Assembly: GCF_009917485.1 (NCBI RefSeq)
Contig: NZ_QZDT01000003.1
Span: 1-64,000 of the forward strand
Length of the DNA stretch: 64,000 nt
Reading direction: 5' to 3'
DNA from: Parablautia muri
GTDB lineage: Bacteria > Bacillota > Clostridia > Lachnospirales > Lachnospiraceae
The stretch's first letter is position 1; each line of letters starts with the position of its first letter. Below the pieces are notes generated by a model. That model did no database searches. It saw only the letters and a list, made by a program, of their open reading frames with translations, and was not told where the DNA came from. This document shows, one piece after another, positions 24,171 to 34,000 of this stretch. A program made the translations under genes and the position numbers.

Positions 24171-25386
24171 AAGAGGTGCAAAATATCCAATGGGGCTGTC
24201 TCAATATTACCGCAATTTGCCCCAAAATCCAATAGGTCACTCTGCCCAAACCTTGAAATGCCTTGTTTTCCAGCAATTTTGTAGGTTTCCATTGTATCAA
24301 TTTCGTTGTTGCGATGTTCATGGCCCCCACCAGCATCACATCTGCCGGAAAGGTAAAAGAACCGCTACTGCGGTCAATCTGTATGGATTTCTCCTCTAAG
24401 GGTTGACGCAGCAAATCAAGTGTCTGCCTTTTAAACTCCGGCAGCTCGTCCAGGAAAAGCACGCCTCTGTGCGCCAAACTGATCACGCCCGGCTTGGGAA
24501 CCTTCCCGCCTCCTGAAAGCGCCTGGGGAGAAATGGTGTGATGCGGATTTAAAAAAGGTCTTTCTCTTAAAAGACAGCTTCCTTTGGGAAGCTTACCTGC
24601 AATGCTGTAGATGGAGGAAACCTCCAGATTTTCCTCCAAAGAAAGGTCCGGCAAAATCGTGGGAATCCGCTTTGCAATCATGGTTTTTCCTCCGCCTGGC
24701 GGCCCCTTAATCAGCAAATGGTGAAATCCGGCGGCTGCAATCAGCGCAGCACGCTTCACGCTTTCCTGTCCCACAATCTCTGAGAAGTCTACCTCATATC
24801 CATCCCCCTGCGCAAGCTCCCCCAAAAGCAAATTTATGTCCATCTGTTCCGGCGGCAGCTTTATATCCTGCTCCTGCGCTGACAGTTTTAAATAATCGAT
24901 AACCTGGCTCAGTTCCAAAACGCCTGCTGTCTTTAGACCTGCCAGTGCGGCTTCTTTCGCATTTTCCTTCGGTACAATGCACTTTCGGACACCCGCTTTA
25001 AAAGCCCCTGCCGCTATAGGCAGTACACCTTTCACAGGCCTGATTTCTCCATTCAATCCCAGCTCTCCCATTACAAGTATGCCCTCTGCTGATGCAGGCG
25101 GAATTTTTTCCATAGCAGCAAGTACTCCAATTGCAATAGGCAAATCAAAGCCCGTGCCTGCCTTCCTCAAATCGGCCGGTGAAAGGTTTACTGCAACGTG
25201 CATAGGCGGCATACGAATCCCCATGTTCTTAAGCGCAACCCTTACCCTCTCTCCCGACTCTTTCACCTCACTGCTAAGGCTTCCTACCATAACAAAGCAG
25301 GGCAGTCCTGATGACAGATCCACCTCTACCTGAATCAGATTGCCTTCAACGCCATAAACCGTCCCTGACAAAATTGTGCTAAACAA
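24166..25386 (-). pseudogene. yifB: YifB/ComM Mg-chelatase-like ATPase, split by the element
   Basis: The first 357 residues are a normal YifB/ComM: the ChlI-like N-terminal domain ([21 protein letters not shown], residues 65-90), Walker [14 protein letters not shown] near residue 230, [13 protein letters not shown] and FLDELPEF. After GAMN the frame carries 49 unrelated residues from the element and stops. The family is usually about 500-510 residues, with a conserved zinc-like PCPCG...C region and C-terminal domain missing here. ComM is a hexameric helicase that aids branch migration in natural transformation of some bacteria. Start is TTG at 25386 behind AAGGAGGG. The gene should be restored when the element leaves. 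Confidence 0.85.
24316..24321. other. Element-chromosome junction in yifB
   Basis: On the minus strand, codons for Met-Asn of GAMN occupy 24316-24321. YifB/ComM proteins continue with PCPCG, whereas here the sequence reads IATTKLIQ. The exact crossover cannot be fixed because the other junction is outside the window. Confidence 0.7.
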
Positions 25387-25537
25387 AAAATCCCTCCTTA
25401 CTATACCTGACCAATGTATCCTTTACCTGAATTTTCAAGGGAATCATTTTAAAAGAATCCATGCTATCAAGAATGTAAAAATTGAAATAAACACTGTCGC
25501 AACAACTTGCGTACCTGTTTATTGATGAAAAATAGAC

Positions 25538-25584
25538 ATATCCCAATGGGATATACTTCAAACGAATATATCCTGACAGGATAT
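25538..25584. promoter_or_regulatory. Pair of 17-base palindromes upstream of yifB
   Basis: ATATCCCAATGGGATAT at 25538-25554 and ATATCCTGACAGGATAT at 25568-25584 are both perfect, with three-base centres, 30 bases apart centre to centre, which is close to three helix turns. They look like two operator sites for a dimeric regulator. Bases 25,387-25,687 hold no gene; a short hairpin CGCAACAACTTGCG also lies at about 25,498-25,511. Confidence 0.6.
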
Positions 25585-25687
25585 GCCTACTTTATACGAA
25601 ACCAAGAGAAAAAGCAATTAAAATTTTATAAAAATTATGCGACTTGAAGGTCTGGTACACTTTTCTCTGATATTCCTGTTCTTTCCT

Positions 25688-26320
25688 TCACTCTGCAAAG
25701 CCCTCCCGCAGCTTCAATAACGCCCGTTTTTCTATTCGTGACACATAGCTTCTTGAAATATGAAGAAGCTCCCCTATCTCCCTCTGGGTCACCTCTTTTC
25801 CTGTCACAAGCCCGTACCTTAAACAAATAATCTGCCTCTCCCTTTCGGTTAACACCTCTCCTAAAAGCTTAACCAGCTTTTTGGTATTTTCATATAACGC
25901 CATCTGCTCCGTAATGTCATCCTGCTCGTGCTCTATGATATCCAGAAGATTAATTTCGTTCCCTTCCTTATCTGTTCCAATGGGCTCAAACAAGGATACC
26001 TCCCCCCGGCTCTTTTTCTTAGAGCGAAGGAGCATAAGCAGTTCATTGTCAATACACCTGGAAGCATATGTACTGAGTTTTCCTTTCCCCGCGTCAAAGG
26101 AAGATATTGCTTTAATCAGTCCTATCGTGCCTATTGATATCAAGTCCTCCATATCCTCATCAACATTTTGATATTTTTTGGCAATGTGGGCCACCAGACG
26201 CAGGTTCCTCTCAATTAGTATTTCCTTTGCCGCGGCAGCCTCATCGCGGTTCCCCTTCTGTAGCGCCTGTATATAATGGGCTTCCTCCGCTGCTGATAAT
26301 GGTTTTTGAAAGGTCTTCAA
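25688..26320 (-). CDS. sigK: Sporulation sigma factor SigK
   Basis: A 210-residue sigma factor of late mother-cell sporulation. Residues 8-30 are PLSAAEEAHYIQALQKG; region 2 has LIERNLRLVAHIAKKY and DLISIGTIGLIKAI; region 4 has REIGELLHISRSYVSRIEKRAL. This matches B. subtilis SigK closely (IGTIGLIKAI, SRSYVSRIEKRALMK). There is no hydrophobic pro-sequence: an in-frame TGA lies 18 bases before the TTG start, so the mature form is made directly, as described for C. difficile. The gene is intact, not split by a skin element. The start region is part of a long hairpin. Confidence 0.9.
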   Translation of the reverse strand: MKTFQKPLSAAEEAHYIQALQKGNRDEAAAAKEILIERNLRLVAHIAKKYQNVDEDMEDLISIGTIGLIKAISSFDAGKGKLSTYASRCIDNELLMLLRSKKKSRGEVSLFEPIGTDKEGNEINLLDIIEHEQDDITEQMALYENTKKLVKLLGEVLTERERQIICLRYGLVTGKEVTQREIGELLHISRSYVSRIEKRALLKLREGFAE

Positions 26321-26323
26321 AGG

Positions 26324-26368
26324 GCGCCCCCAAAGTCATTTTTATTATTCTATGACTTTGGAGGGCCT
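26324..26368 (-). promoter_or_regulatory. Hairpin over the sigK ribosome site and after hemW
   Basis: CCAAAGTCAT (26330-26339) pairs perfectly with ATGACTTTGG (26352-26361), with further GC pairs outside. The G-run that serves as ribosome site for the TTG start of sigK lies in the distal arm. It may end hemW transcription, control sigK translation, or both. Confidence 0.5.
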
Positions 26369-27643
26369 CTAGTGCCTTTCCAACAAAAATTCTGCCATGA
26401 CTCTATTGCTGACATCCATTCCAAAGGGGGTAAGGGCAATCCAATTCTCTCCGGTTAAGGGCTCCTTTCTTAATAGAAGCAGACCTTGCCGGCAAAATTC
26501 ACCCACAATGCCCGGATAAACCTCGTCAATGCTCTTTCCAAAGGTCCGCAGAAATTCATTTTCACATACCCCATCTTTCATGCGAAGGCCTAAAAACATA
26601 AATTCCTCCATTTGATCCTCAATAGAAAGTACCTGCACATCCTCCTTTATCAAGTCCTCTTCCAAATTCTTTTTCAAAACATATGAATTTTTATTCATTG
26701 TTTCAAATCCGCCCGAATTTTTATGTTTTTCATTCCAGTCTCTTTTTAAATTATTTTTGTTATTCAAAAAGAATTCTACATACTTTTCTCTGTCTCCGGT
26801 ATTACGAAACCGTATATTTTCTACCATGGATGCGGCTCCTATCCCGAATCCTGCATAGTTTCCCCTGCGCCAATAAACCGTATTATGTCTGCACATATGT
26901 CCAGGCAGTGCATAATTAGAAATTTCATATTGCAGATATCCTTTTTTATGTAAAAAATCAGCAGTTATTTTATTTAATTCTCTTTCCAGATCTTCATCCG
27001 GCAATTCTGGTGTTTTTTCATAAAAGGGTGTGCCTTCCTCTATCATCAGACTATACGCAGAAATATGGGAAGGCATTTGCACAATATCTGTTATTCTTTG
27101 TAATGTATCCAAAAGGCTCTCAACGCTCTGTCCCGGAACACCCGTCATCAAATCAACATTTATATTGGAAATTCCAGCTTTCAAGGCCATTTCATAGGTC
27201 ATGAGAAAATCCTCATAAGTGTGAATCCGTCCAAGGGCTTTCAGTTCCTCCTTCTTCGCTGACTGCAGCCCAATGCTCAGTCTGTTTCCCCCGGTCTCCT
27301 TAAAATTTACAAGTTTTTCCCATGTTACAGTGCCCGGATTAGCCTCCATAGAAATCTCGCAGTCATCGCTCACTTTATAATTCTCATGAACTTTATTGAA
27401 AATCATGCTGATGCTTTCACCTTCCAGCAAAGAAGGAGTCCCGCCTCCCATAAAGATGGAATTTACCGTATAGTCCCGATACCTTTTGCTCTCCTTATCT
27501 ATTTCTCTGCACAAGGCTTCCACATAATCTGCCCTCTGCCTCTCTCCTGCCGGCGCTGACAAAAAGTCGCAATAAAAACATTTGCGCACGCAAAAAGGGA
27601 TATGAATATATATCCCTAATGACTTTTGTTCCCCTCTTTCCAT
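26369..27643 (-). CDS. hemW: HemW, radical-SAM haem chaperone-like protein
   Basis: A 424-residue radical-SAM protein. YIHIPFCVRKCFYCDF has Cys18, Cys22 and Cys25 for the [4Fe-4S] cluster, followed by FMGGGTPSLL, SMEANPGT and GVPGQS. The family is related to the oxygen-independent coproporphyrinogen oxidase HemN, but the true HemN has an extra Cys in the motif (CxxxCxxCxC), which is absent here, so the HemW assignment is better. HemW is thought to load haem on target proteins. It follows lepA with a 25-base gap, a common pairing in Firmicutes. Confidence 0.9.
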   Translation of the reverse strand: MERGEQKSLGIYIHIPFCVRKCFYCDFLSAPAGERQRADYVEALCREIDKESKRYRDYTVNSIFMGGGTPSLLEGESISMIFNKVHENYKVSDDCEISMEANPGTVTWEKLVNFKETGGNRLSIGLQSAKKEELKALGRIHTYEDFLMTYEMALKAGISNINVDLMTGVPGQSVESLLDTLQRITDIVQMPSHISAYSLMIEEGTPFYEKTPELPDEDLERELNKITADFLHKKGYLQYEISNYALPGHMCRHNTVYWRRGNYAGFGIGAASMVENIRFRNTGDREKYVEFFLNNKNNLKRDWNEKHKNSGGFETMNKNSYVLKKNLEEDLIKEDVQVLSIEDQMEEFMFLGLRMKDGVCENEFLRTFGKSIDEVYPGIVGEFCRQGLLLLRKEPLTGENWIALTPFGMDVSNRVMAEFLLERH

Positions 27644-27668
27644 TCCTCAAAACTCCTTATTTCAGCAA

Positions 27669-29480
27669 TTATTTATCATCCAGCTTCAAAACGCTCATAA
27701 ATGCTTTCTGGGGTATCTCTACACTGCCAATCTGGCGCATACGCTTTTTTCCCTCTTTCTGCTTCTCAAGCAGCTTCTTTTTGCGGGTAATGTCGCCGCC
27801 ATAGCATTTGGCAATTACGTCCTTGCGCACTGCCTTGACAGTCTCTCTTGCAATAATCTTGCCGCCAATAGCCGCCTGAATGGGAATTTCAAATAGATGC
27901 CTTGGTATTTCCTCTTTCAGCTTTTCACACATCTTCCTGCCTCTCTCATAGGCACTGTCCTTATGGACAATAAAAGATAAGGCATCCACTTCCTCCCGGT
28001 TAATCAAAATGTCTAACTTTACAAGCTCTGACTGCTCATAGCCTTTTAATTCATAATCAAAGGAGGCATAACCGCGGGAACGGGATTTAAGCGCATCAAA
28101 AAAATCATATATAATCTCGTTTAAAGGCAGCTCGTATTTCAGCAGCGCTCTTGTGGATTCCATATATTCCATTCCCAGATACCTGCCCCGCCGTTCCTGG
28201 CAAAGCTCCATAATGGGGCCGATAAATTCCGTAACCACCATAATTTCCGCCGAAACCACCGGCTCCTCCATGTATTCTATGACCGAAGGGTCAGGCAGAT
28301 TTGAGGGATTGGTTAGCTCTATCACTTCTCCGTCCGTTTTGCGCACCTTATAGACAACCCCCGGGGCAGTTGTCACCAAATCCAGATTATACTCCCTCTC
28401 TAACCGCTCCTGGATAATTTCCAGGTGCAAAAGCCCTAAAAATCCACATCTGAATCCAAATCCGAGAGCGATAGATGTTTCCGGCTCATAACGCAGGGAT
28501 GCATCGTTTAGCTGCAATTTTTCAAGAGCATCCCGCAGATCCGGGTATTTGGCGCCATCTGCCGGGTAAATACCGCAGTACACCATAGAATTAACCTTTT
28601 TATAACCTGGTAAAGGCTCTGCACAGGGATTTTTCGCATCTGTAATGGTATCCCCTACCGCCGTGTCCTTTACATTTTTGATGGATGCCGTAATGTAGCC
28701 AACCATGCCGGCCGTAAGCTCATCACACGGGATAAACTGTCCGGCGCCAAAGTATCCCACCTCCACCACTTCACATTTTGCACCGGTAGCCATCATCTGA
28801 ATGCTTGTCCCCTTAGCAACCCTGCCTTCCATAACACGGCAAAAAACAATCACGCCCTTATAAGAATCGTAAAGGGAATCAAAAATAAGGGCCTTCAGCG
28901 GATTGTCCGGATTGCCTCCAGGCGCCGGAATCTTTTCGATAATGGCTTCTAACACGTCATCAATGCCTATCCCATTTTTGGCTGAAATAAGCGGCGCATC
29001 CATTGCCTCAATGCCAATTACGTCCTCTATTTCATTTTTTACTCTATCCGGCTCTGCACTGGGCAGGTCAATCTTATTGATAACCGGAAAGACCTCCAGA
29101 TTATGGTCAAGGGCCAGATAAACATTGGCAAGGGTCTGGGCTTCAATCCCCTGGGCAGCATCCACCACCAGGACAGCGCCATCGCAGGCGGCAAGGCTTC
29201 TGCTGACCTCATAATTAAAATCCACATGGCCCGGTGTATCAATCAGGTTAAGAATATATTCCTCCCCATCCTTTGCCTTGTAAATAGTGCGCACAGCCTG
29301 GGCTTTTATGGTGATTCCCCGCTCCCGCTCTAAGTCCATATTGTCAAGAACCTGGGCCTGCATTTCCCGGCTGGTCAAGAGCCCGGTCTTTTCTATAATC
29401 CGGTCCGCTAAGGTGGACTTGCCGTGGTCAATGTGTGCAACAATACAAAAATTTCTGATTTTACTTTGATCTATACTCAT
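27669..29480 (-). CDS. lepA: Elongation factor 4 (LepA)
   Basis: A 603-residue ribosome-bound GTPase. The G1 loop AHIDHGKST is at residues 15-23, DTPGHVDF and NKIDLPSA follow, and the C-terminal domain unique to LepA ends with [21 protein letters not shown]. Length is normal for the family. EF4 promotes back-translocation or assembly under stress. ATG follows AGGAGGTACC. It is probably co-transcribed with hemW downstream. Confidence 0.97.
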   Translation of the reverse strand: MSIDQSKIRNFCIVAHIDHGKSTLADRIIEKTGLLTSREMQAQVLDNMDLERERGITIKAQAVRTIYKAKDGEEYILNLIDTPGHVDFNYEVSRSLAACDGAVLVVDAAQGIEAQTLANVYLALDHNLEVFPVINKIDLPSAEPDRVKNEIEDVIGIEAMDAPLISAKNGIGIDDVLEAIIEKIPAPGGNPDNPLKALIFDSLYDSYKGVIVFCRVMEGRVAKGTSIQMMATGAKCEVVEVGYFGAGQFIPCDELTAGMVGYITASIKNVKDTAVGDTITDAKNPCAEPLPGYKKVNSMVYCGIYPADGAKYPDLRDALEKLQLNDASLRYEPETSIALGFGFRCGFLGLLHLEIIQERLEREYNLDLVTTAPGVVYKVRKTDGEVIELTNPSNLPDPSVIEYMEEPVVSAEIMVVTEFIGPIMELCQERRGRYLGMEYMESTRALLKYELPLNEIIYDFFDALKSRSRGYASFDYELKGYEQSELVKLDILINREEVDALSFIVHKDSAYERGRKMCEKLKEEIPRHLFEIPIQAAIGGKIIARETVKAVRKDVIAKCYGGDITRKKKLLEKQKEGKKRMRQIGSVEIPQKAFMSVLKLDDK

Positions 29481-29571
29481 AGGTACCTCCTAAACGCTGT
29501 TCATCCTTTACCCAATATCCATATTTTTGTGAAAACATGCAGACTATGATTTTTATCCTCATATTATCATA

Positions 29572-30906
29572 TCACATCCCGCCATTCAAGACAATGGAAA
29601 GGATGTGCGCCAAAGGATCGCAGGCATTCATAATTTCCTCCACCGTATTATTCTGCGCGCCAAGCTCAATCAGCATGCATTTAGGCTTTAAATGCATATT
29701 AAACCGATAAGCCTTAAGGTATACTTTCCTTGCAATGCCCGGATAATATTCATTGGCGGCCACCTGCGCCTGAAAGGAAAAAGCAAGGTTATCCTGTATA
29801 TAAGGATTTTCCAGGTATGTAATATCGCCGCTTTTGCGACCATAGCTCAGTCCGTTAAAAAACATGAATCTTGCGGTAGGCCTCCCCTGCAGATCCATCA
29901 CCAGTTTCCGGTCTCCTGCCACCGCGTCCCGATGGAGATCAATCACCACCTCAATCGTTGGGTTTTCCTCCAAAATACGAGTTATGGCAGGCAAAGACTT
30001 ATTATAAGCATCGTCCCGCTCACTGTCGTATTCCTCTGTATGGTGCAGCACTTTAAATCCGTACTTTTCCTCTAAAAGATGAGCCAGTTTATCTCCTGCT
30101 CCTATAATTGTAGTGGAGGAATCTCCTGGTATGGAATCTATAAATTCCTCTCTGGAATGGGTATGATAAATCAAAATCTGCGGCCCATCCGACTCCTTAT
30201 TTACGGACAAATCCTGATATAGCAGCTTATTTAAATCCACATATTCTTCCTTTAGCATCGTGGAATTATCCATCGCATAAAAGTTGGAAACAATCGACTC
30301 ATAATCCCATTTTTCCGACCAGTCATAGGTATAGGCCGGGTAGGCTGCCGCCTCAAATCCCTGTACCGTGTCATACTGGGCCGGGGCGTCTTCCGTATCC
30401 GGCTCCGGTTCCTGCACCGTATCTTCTTCCTGATGAATACTGTTTTCCCTCTCCATCTCCTCTAACATACTGTTTTCAATATGAAGCGCATCCTCCCCGT
30501 AATCCAGATTATCTTCATCTATATTTTTAACATCTTCATCCGTCCCCTCCTGATAACTGATTCTCTCTGCCATAAGGGAATCCTCCTGCTCCTTTACGGG
30601 CATCCCTTCATAGAGAAGATAGCTGTAGAGAAGAAACTGCCTTGCCATAAGCTGCTCTGTTTTCAAAAGAGAACTGTTTTCCCTGCTGCTTTCCTCCAAA
30701 TAAAGCGGCAGCTTAAAATAGCTCTGCTCCATCTGATGGTTAAAGAAGACGGCAATCGTTTCTTTTATACCTGCAGCTCCACCGCTTTTTTCTTCCTTGT
30801 TCCTGAAAAAACTGATAAACCCACATATACTACAGGCAAACACCAGCCCTATTATGCCCCATTTTTTGATAATTCGTCTCCAATTACTTCTGATCACGGC
30901 AAGCAC
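29572..30906 (-). CDS. spoIIP: Stage II sporulation protein P
   Basis: A 444-residue protein with one N-terminal membrane segment (WGIIGLVFACSICGFISFF, about residues 16-34), an acidic spacer at 135-175, and a C-terminal amidase/endopeptidase domain. ILIYHTHSREEF, EVVIDLHRDAV and KCMLIELGAQNN carry the His and Glu residues expected to bind zinc. SpoIIP degrades septal peptidoglycan during engulfment together with SpoIID and SpoIIM. The start used is GTG; a second GTG three codons later has the better-spaced G-run. It precedes lepA and hemW as in many Clostridia. Confidence 0.9.
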   Translation of the reverse strand: MLAVIRSNWRRIIKKWGIIGLVFACSICGFISFFRNKEEKSGGAAGIKETIAVFFNHQMEQSYFKLPLYLEESSRENSSLLKTEQLMARQFLLYSYLLYEGMPVKEQEDSLMAERISYQEGTDEDVKNIDEDNLDYGEDALHIENSMLEEMERENSIHQEEDTVQEPEPDTEDAPAQYDTVQGFEAAAYPAYTYDWSEKWDYESIVSNFYAMDNSTMLKEEYVDLNKLLYQDLSVNKESDGPQILIYHTHSREEFIDSIPGDSSTTIIGAGDKLAHLLEEKYGFKVLHHTEEYDSERDDAYNKSLPAITRILEENPTIEVVIDLHRDAVAGDRKLVMDLQGRPTARFMFFNGLSYGRKSGDITYLENPYIQDNLAFSFQAQVAANEYYPGIARKVYLKAYRFNMHLKPKCMLIELGAQNNTVEEIMNACDPLAHILSIVLNGGM

Positions 30907-31075
30907 CCCACTATGGAAATATATGCTTATCCATCATCATTCATTCCCATATGCTCCACCAGCCGGTTGATTGTAAAGAAAGAACCTTGAAATGAAATTT
31001 TACTTCCACTTCAAGGCCCTCAGAGGTTTCTTGAGATACATTCTATTTTTCTTAGCTTCATTCCCTGGCAGGCTT

Positions 31076-34000
31076 TTATTTAAAATATGCCACCCCGGAT
31101 TCAAAGATCTTCATATCCTGCTGTCCGTAAATATTGACGGCTACGCCCTCGCCCCGGCGCTCCGCATGGCCCATCTTACCAAAACATCTTCCATCAAGAG
31201 AAGTAATCCCCTCGATAGCAGCATAGGAACCATTGATATTCCACTCCTCATCCATAGATACGGTTCCATCTATGTCCGCATACTGGGTAGCTACCTGCCC
31301 GTTTGCAAAAAGCTTTTCTATCCATTCTTTTGACGCTACAAACCTTCCCTCGCCATGAGAAGCAGGTATGACGTAAACAGCTCCCGGTTCAGCTCCTCTC
31401 AGCCATGGGGACTTATTGGAAACCACCTTTGTATAAACCATCTTGGAAATGTGGCGGTTTATGGTGTTAAAGGTAAGGGTTGGAGAATCCTCCTTCTGGC
31501 CTACAATCTCCCCACAGGGCAATAATCCTAACTTAATAAGCGCCTGGAAACCATTGCAAATACCCAGAGCCAATCCATCTCTTTGGCTGAGCAGATTCAT
31601 CACAGCCTCTTTAAGCCGCGCGTTTTGAAATGCTGTTGCAAAGAATTTCGCGCTGCCGTCCGGCTCATCACCTGCTGAGAATCCCCCTGGGAACATAATA
31701 ATCTGCGCCCCGTTTATATCCTTTTCAAACATTTCCACTGACTGGCGGATATCCTGGGCGGACCGGTTTTGAAATACCCTTGTCACCACATCAGCCCCTG
31801 CCCGTTCAAAAGCCCTGGCGCTGTCATATTCACAGTTTGTTCCCGGGAATACCGGTATGAATACCACAGGTTTTGCCACTTTATTTTTACATACATAAAT
31901 CTGTTTGGCCCGGTAAATCGGGGATTCTACAGGCTCAGCGCCTTTTTCCGCTTTGGTGGGGAATACCTTTTCCAGTCTTCCCTTCCATGCATCTAAGGCT
32001 TCCTCCATTGTAACTGTCACATCCCCAAAGCTGAATACATCATCCTCTCTGACCTTTGCAACCTTTCTAAAATTAAGGCCTTCCGCTTTTCCCTCTTTTT
32101 CTTCAAACAGTATTACCGCATCCGATGGGCTCATTTCAAGAACGATATCCCCCAGACAGTTTTCAAACAAATCCATTGCCTTAAGCCCGTCCTCAAAGGA
32201 AACGCCCAGCTTATTGCCGAAGGCCATCTTGGAAACGCCTGCCAAAAGGCCTCTGGCATCAAGAGCATAGGCTGCTTTTACCCTGCCCTCCTGCATCCAC
32301 TTCGTAATAAACCGGTATGTCTGCATAACATGCTCATAAACAGGTATGTCATATTCATCTTTATCAAACCAGAACTGAATCAGCTCGTCTCCCGCCTGCT
32401 TAAGCTCCGGCGTAAGGATATTCTTCCCCTTTGCCACATCCACCGCAAAGGATACCAATGTGGGCGGAACATCTATGTCGTTAAAGGTTCCCGACATGCT
32501 GTCCTTACCGCCAATGGAAGGCAGGCCATATCCAATCTGCGCATCATATGCCCCAAGGAGGGCTGCAAAAGGCTGACTCCATCTTTCCGGCTTTCCGCTC
32601 ATACGCCTGAAATATTCCTGGAAGGTAAAACGGATCTTATCAAACGCTCCGCCGCTTGCCACGATTTTTGCCATGGACTCTGTCACTGCATAGACAGCGC
32701 CGTGGTAAGGGCTCCAGGAGGAAAGATAAGGGTCAAAGCCAAAGCTCATCATGGTAACCGTATCCGTCTTTCCCTTTTGGACAGGGAGCTTTGCTACCAT
32801 TGTCTGGCTCTCTGTCAGTTGGTATTTCCCTCCATAAGGCATAAGCACGCTGCCTGAACCAATGGAGGAATCAAACATTTCCACAAGGCCCTTTTGGGAG
32901 CACACATTTAAATCACTTAAAACCTTAAGCCATGCCCCCTTTATATCTCCATCCTCTAGAAGCGCCTGGACCTCTGGAATTGCAACCTGCTTTAAATAAT
33001 TCTTTTCACGCTCAGGAGTATCTACTAATACATTGGTTTCCTGATGAGCGCCATTGGTATTAAGGAAAGCTCTGGAGATATTGACAATCTCTTTTCCTCT
33101 CCATTTCAATACCAGTCTGGGCTCCTTTGTCACCACTGCAACCGGAATGGCCTCAAGGTTTTCCTCCGCCGCAAAAGCAAGAAAGGCCTCCACATCCTTC
33201 GGGCTTACCACCACTGCCATTCTCTCCTGGGATTCGGAAATTGCCAGCTCTGTGCCATCCAGACCGGCATATTTTTTGGGTACTTTGTCGAGGTCAACGA
33301 TAAGGCCGTCCGCTAACTCTCCAATTGCAACGGACACACCGCCTGCCCCAAAGTCGTTACATTTTTTTATAATCCTGCTGACTTCTCCCCTTCGGAAAAG
33401 TCTCTGTATCTTACGTTCCGTAGGTGCATTTCCTTTTTGCACCTCTGCGCCGCACTTTTCGATGGAACGCTCTGTGTGCACCTTAGAAGATCCTGTGGCG
33501 CCGCCGCAGCCATCCCGGCCCGTCCTTCCTCCAAGCAGGATAATCACATCATCCGGAGCTGAATTTTCCCTAATGACATTTTTTCTGGGAGCGGCGCCCA
33601 TCACCGCACCAATCTCCATACGCTTTGCAACATAATCCGGATGATAAATCTCTTTCACATATCCCGTTGCAAGGCCAATCTGGTTCCCATAAGAAGAATA
33701 TCCCAAAGCGGCGCCTCTTACCAGCTTTTTCTGTGACAGCTTGCCCTTAAGCGTCTCAGATACAGGCACCGTAGGGTCTGCCGCGCCGGTAACGCGCATA
33801 GCCTGGTACACATAGCCCCTGCCTGACAAAGGATCTCTTATGGCGCCCCCAAGACAGGTGGCCGCCCCGCCAAAAGGCTCTATCTCCGTTGGATGATTGT
33901 GGGTTTCATTTTTGAAAAAGACCAACCATTCCTCATGAACCGGCCCATCCCCGTAATCCATCTCTACGGGAACAACCACAGAACAGGCGTTAATCTCGTC

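Noticed and set aside
25379-25561. 60-residue minus-strand open frame upstream of yifB
   Set aside because: It covers the palindromes and the yifB ribosome site and has no start signal; the composition is not protein-like.
25688-26320. A skin-type element splitting sigK
   Set aside because: The frame is complete from region 1 to region 4; the inserted element of this window is in yifB instead.
26369-27643. Annotation as coproporphyrinogen III dehydrogenase (HemN)
   Set aside because: The cluster motif is CxxxCxxC followed by Asp-Phe, without the extra Cys of true HemN.
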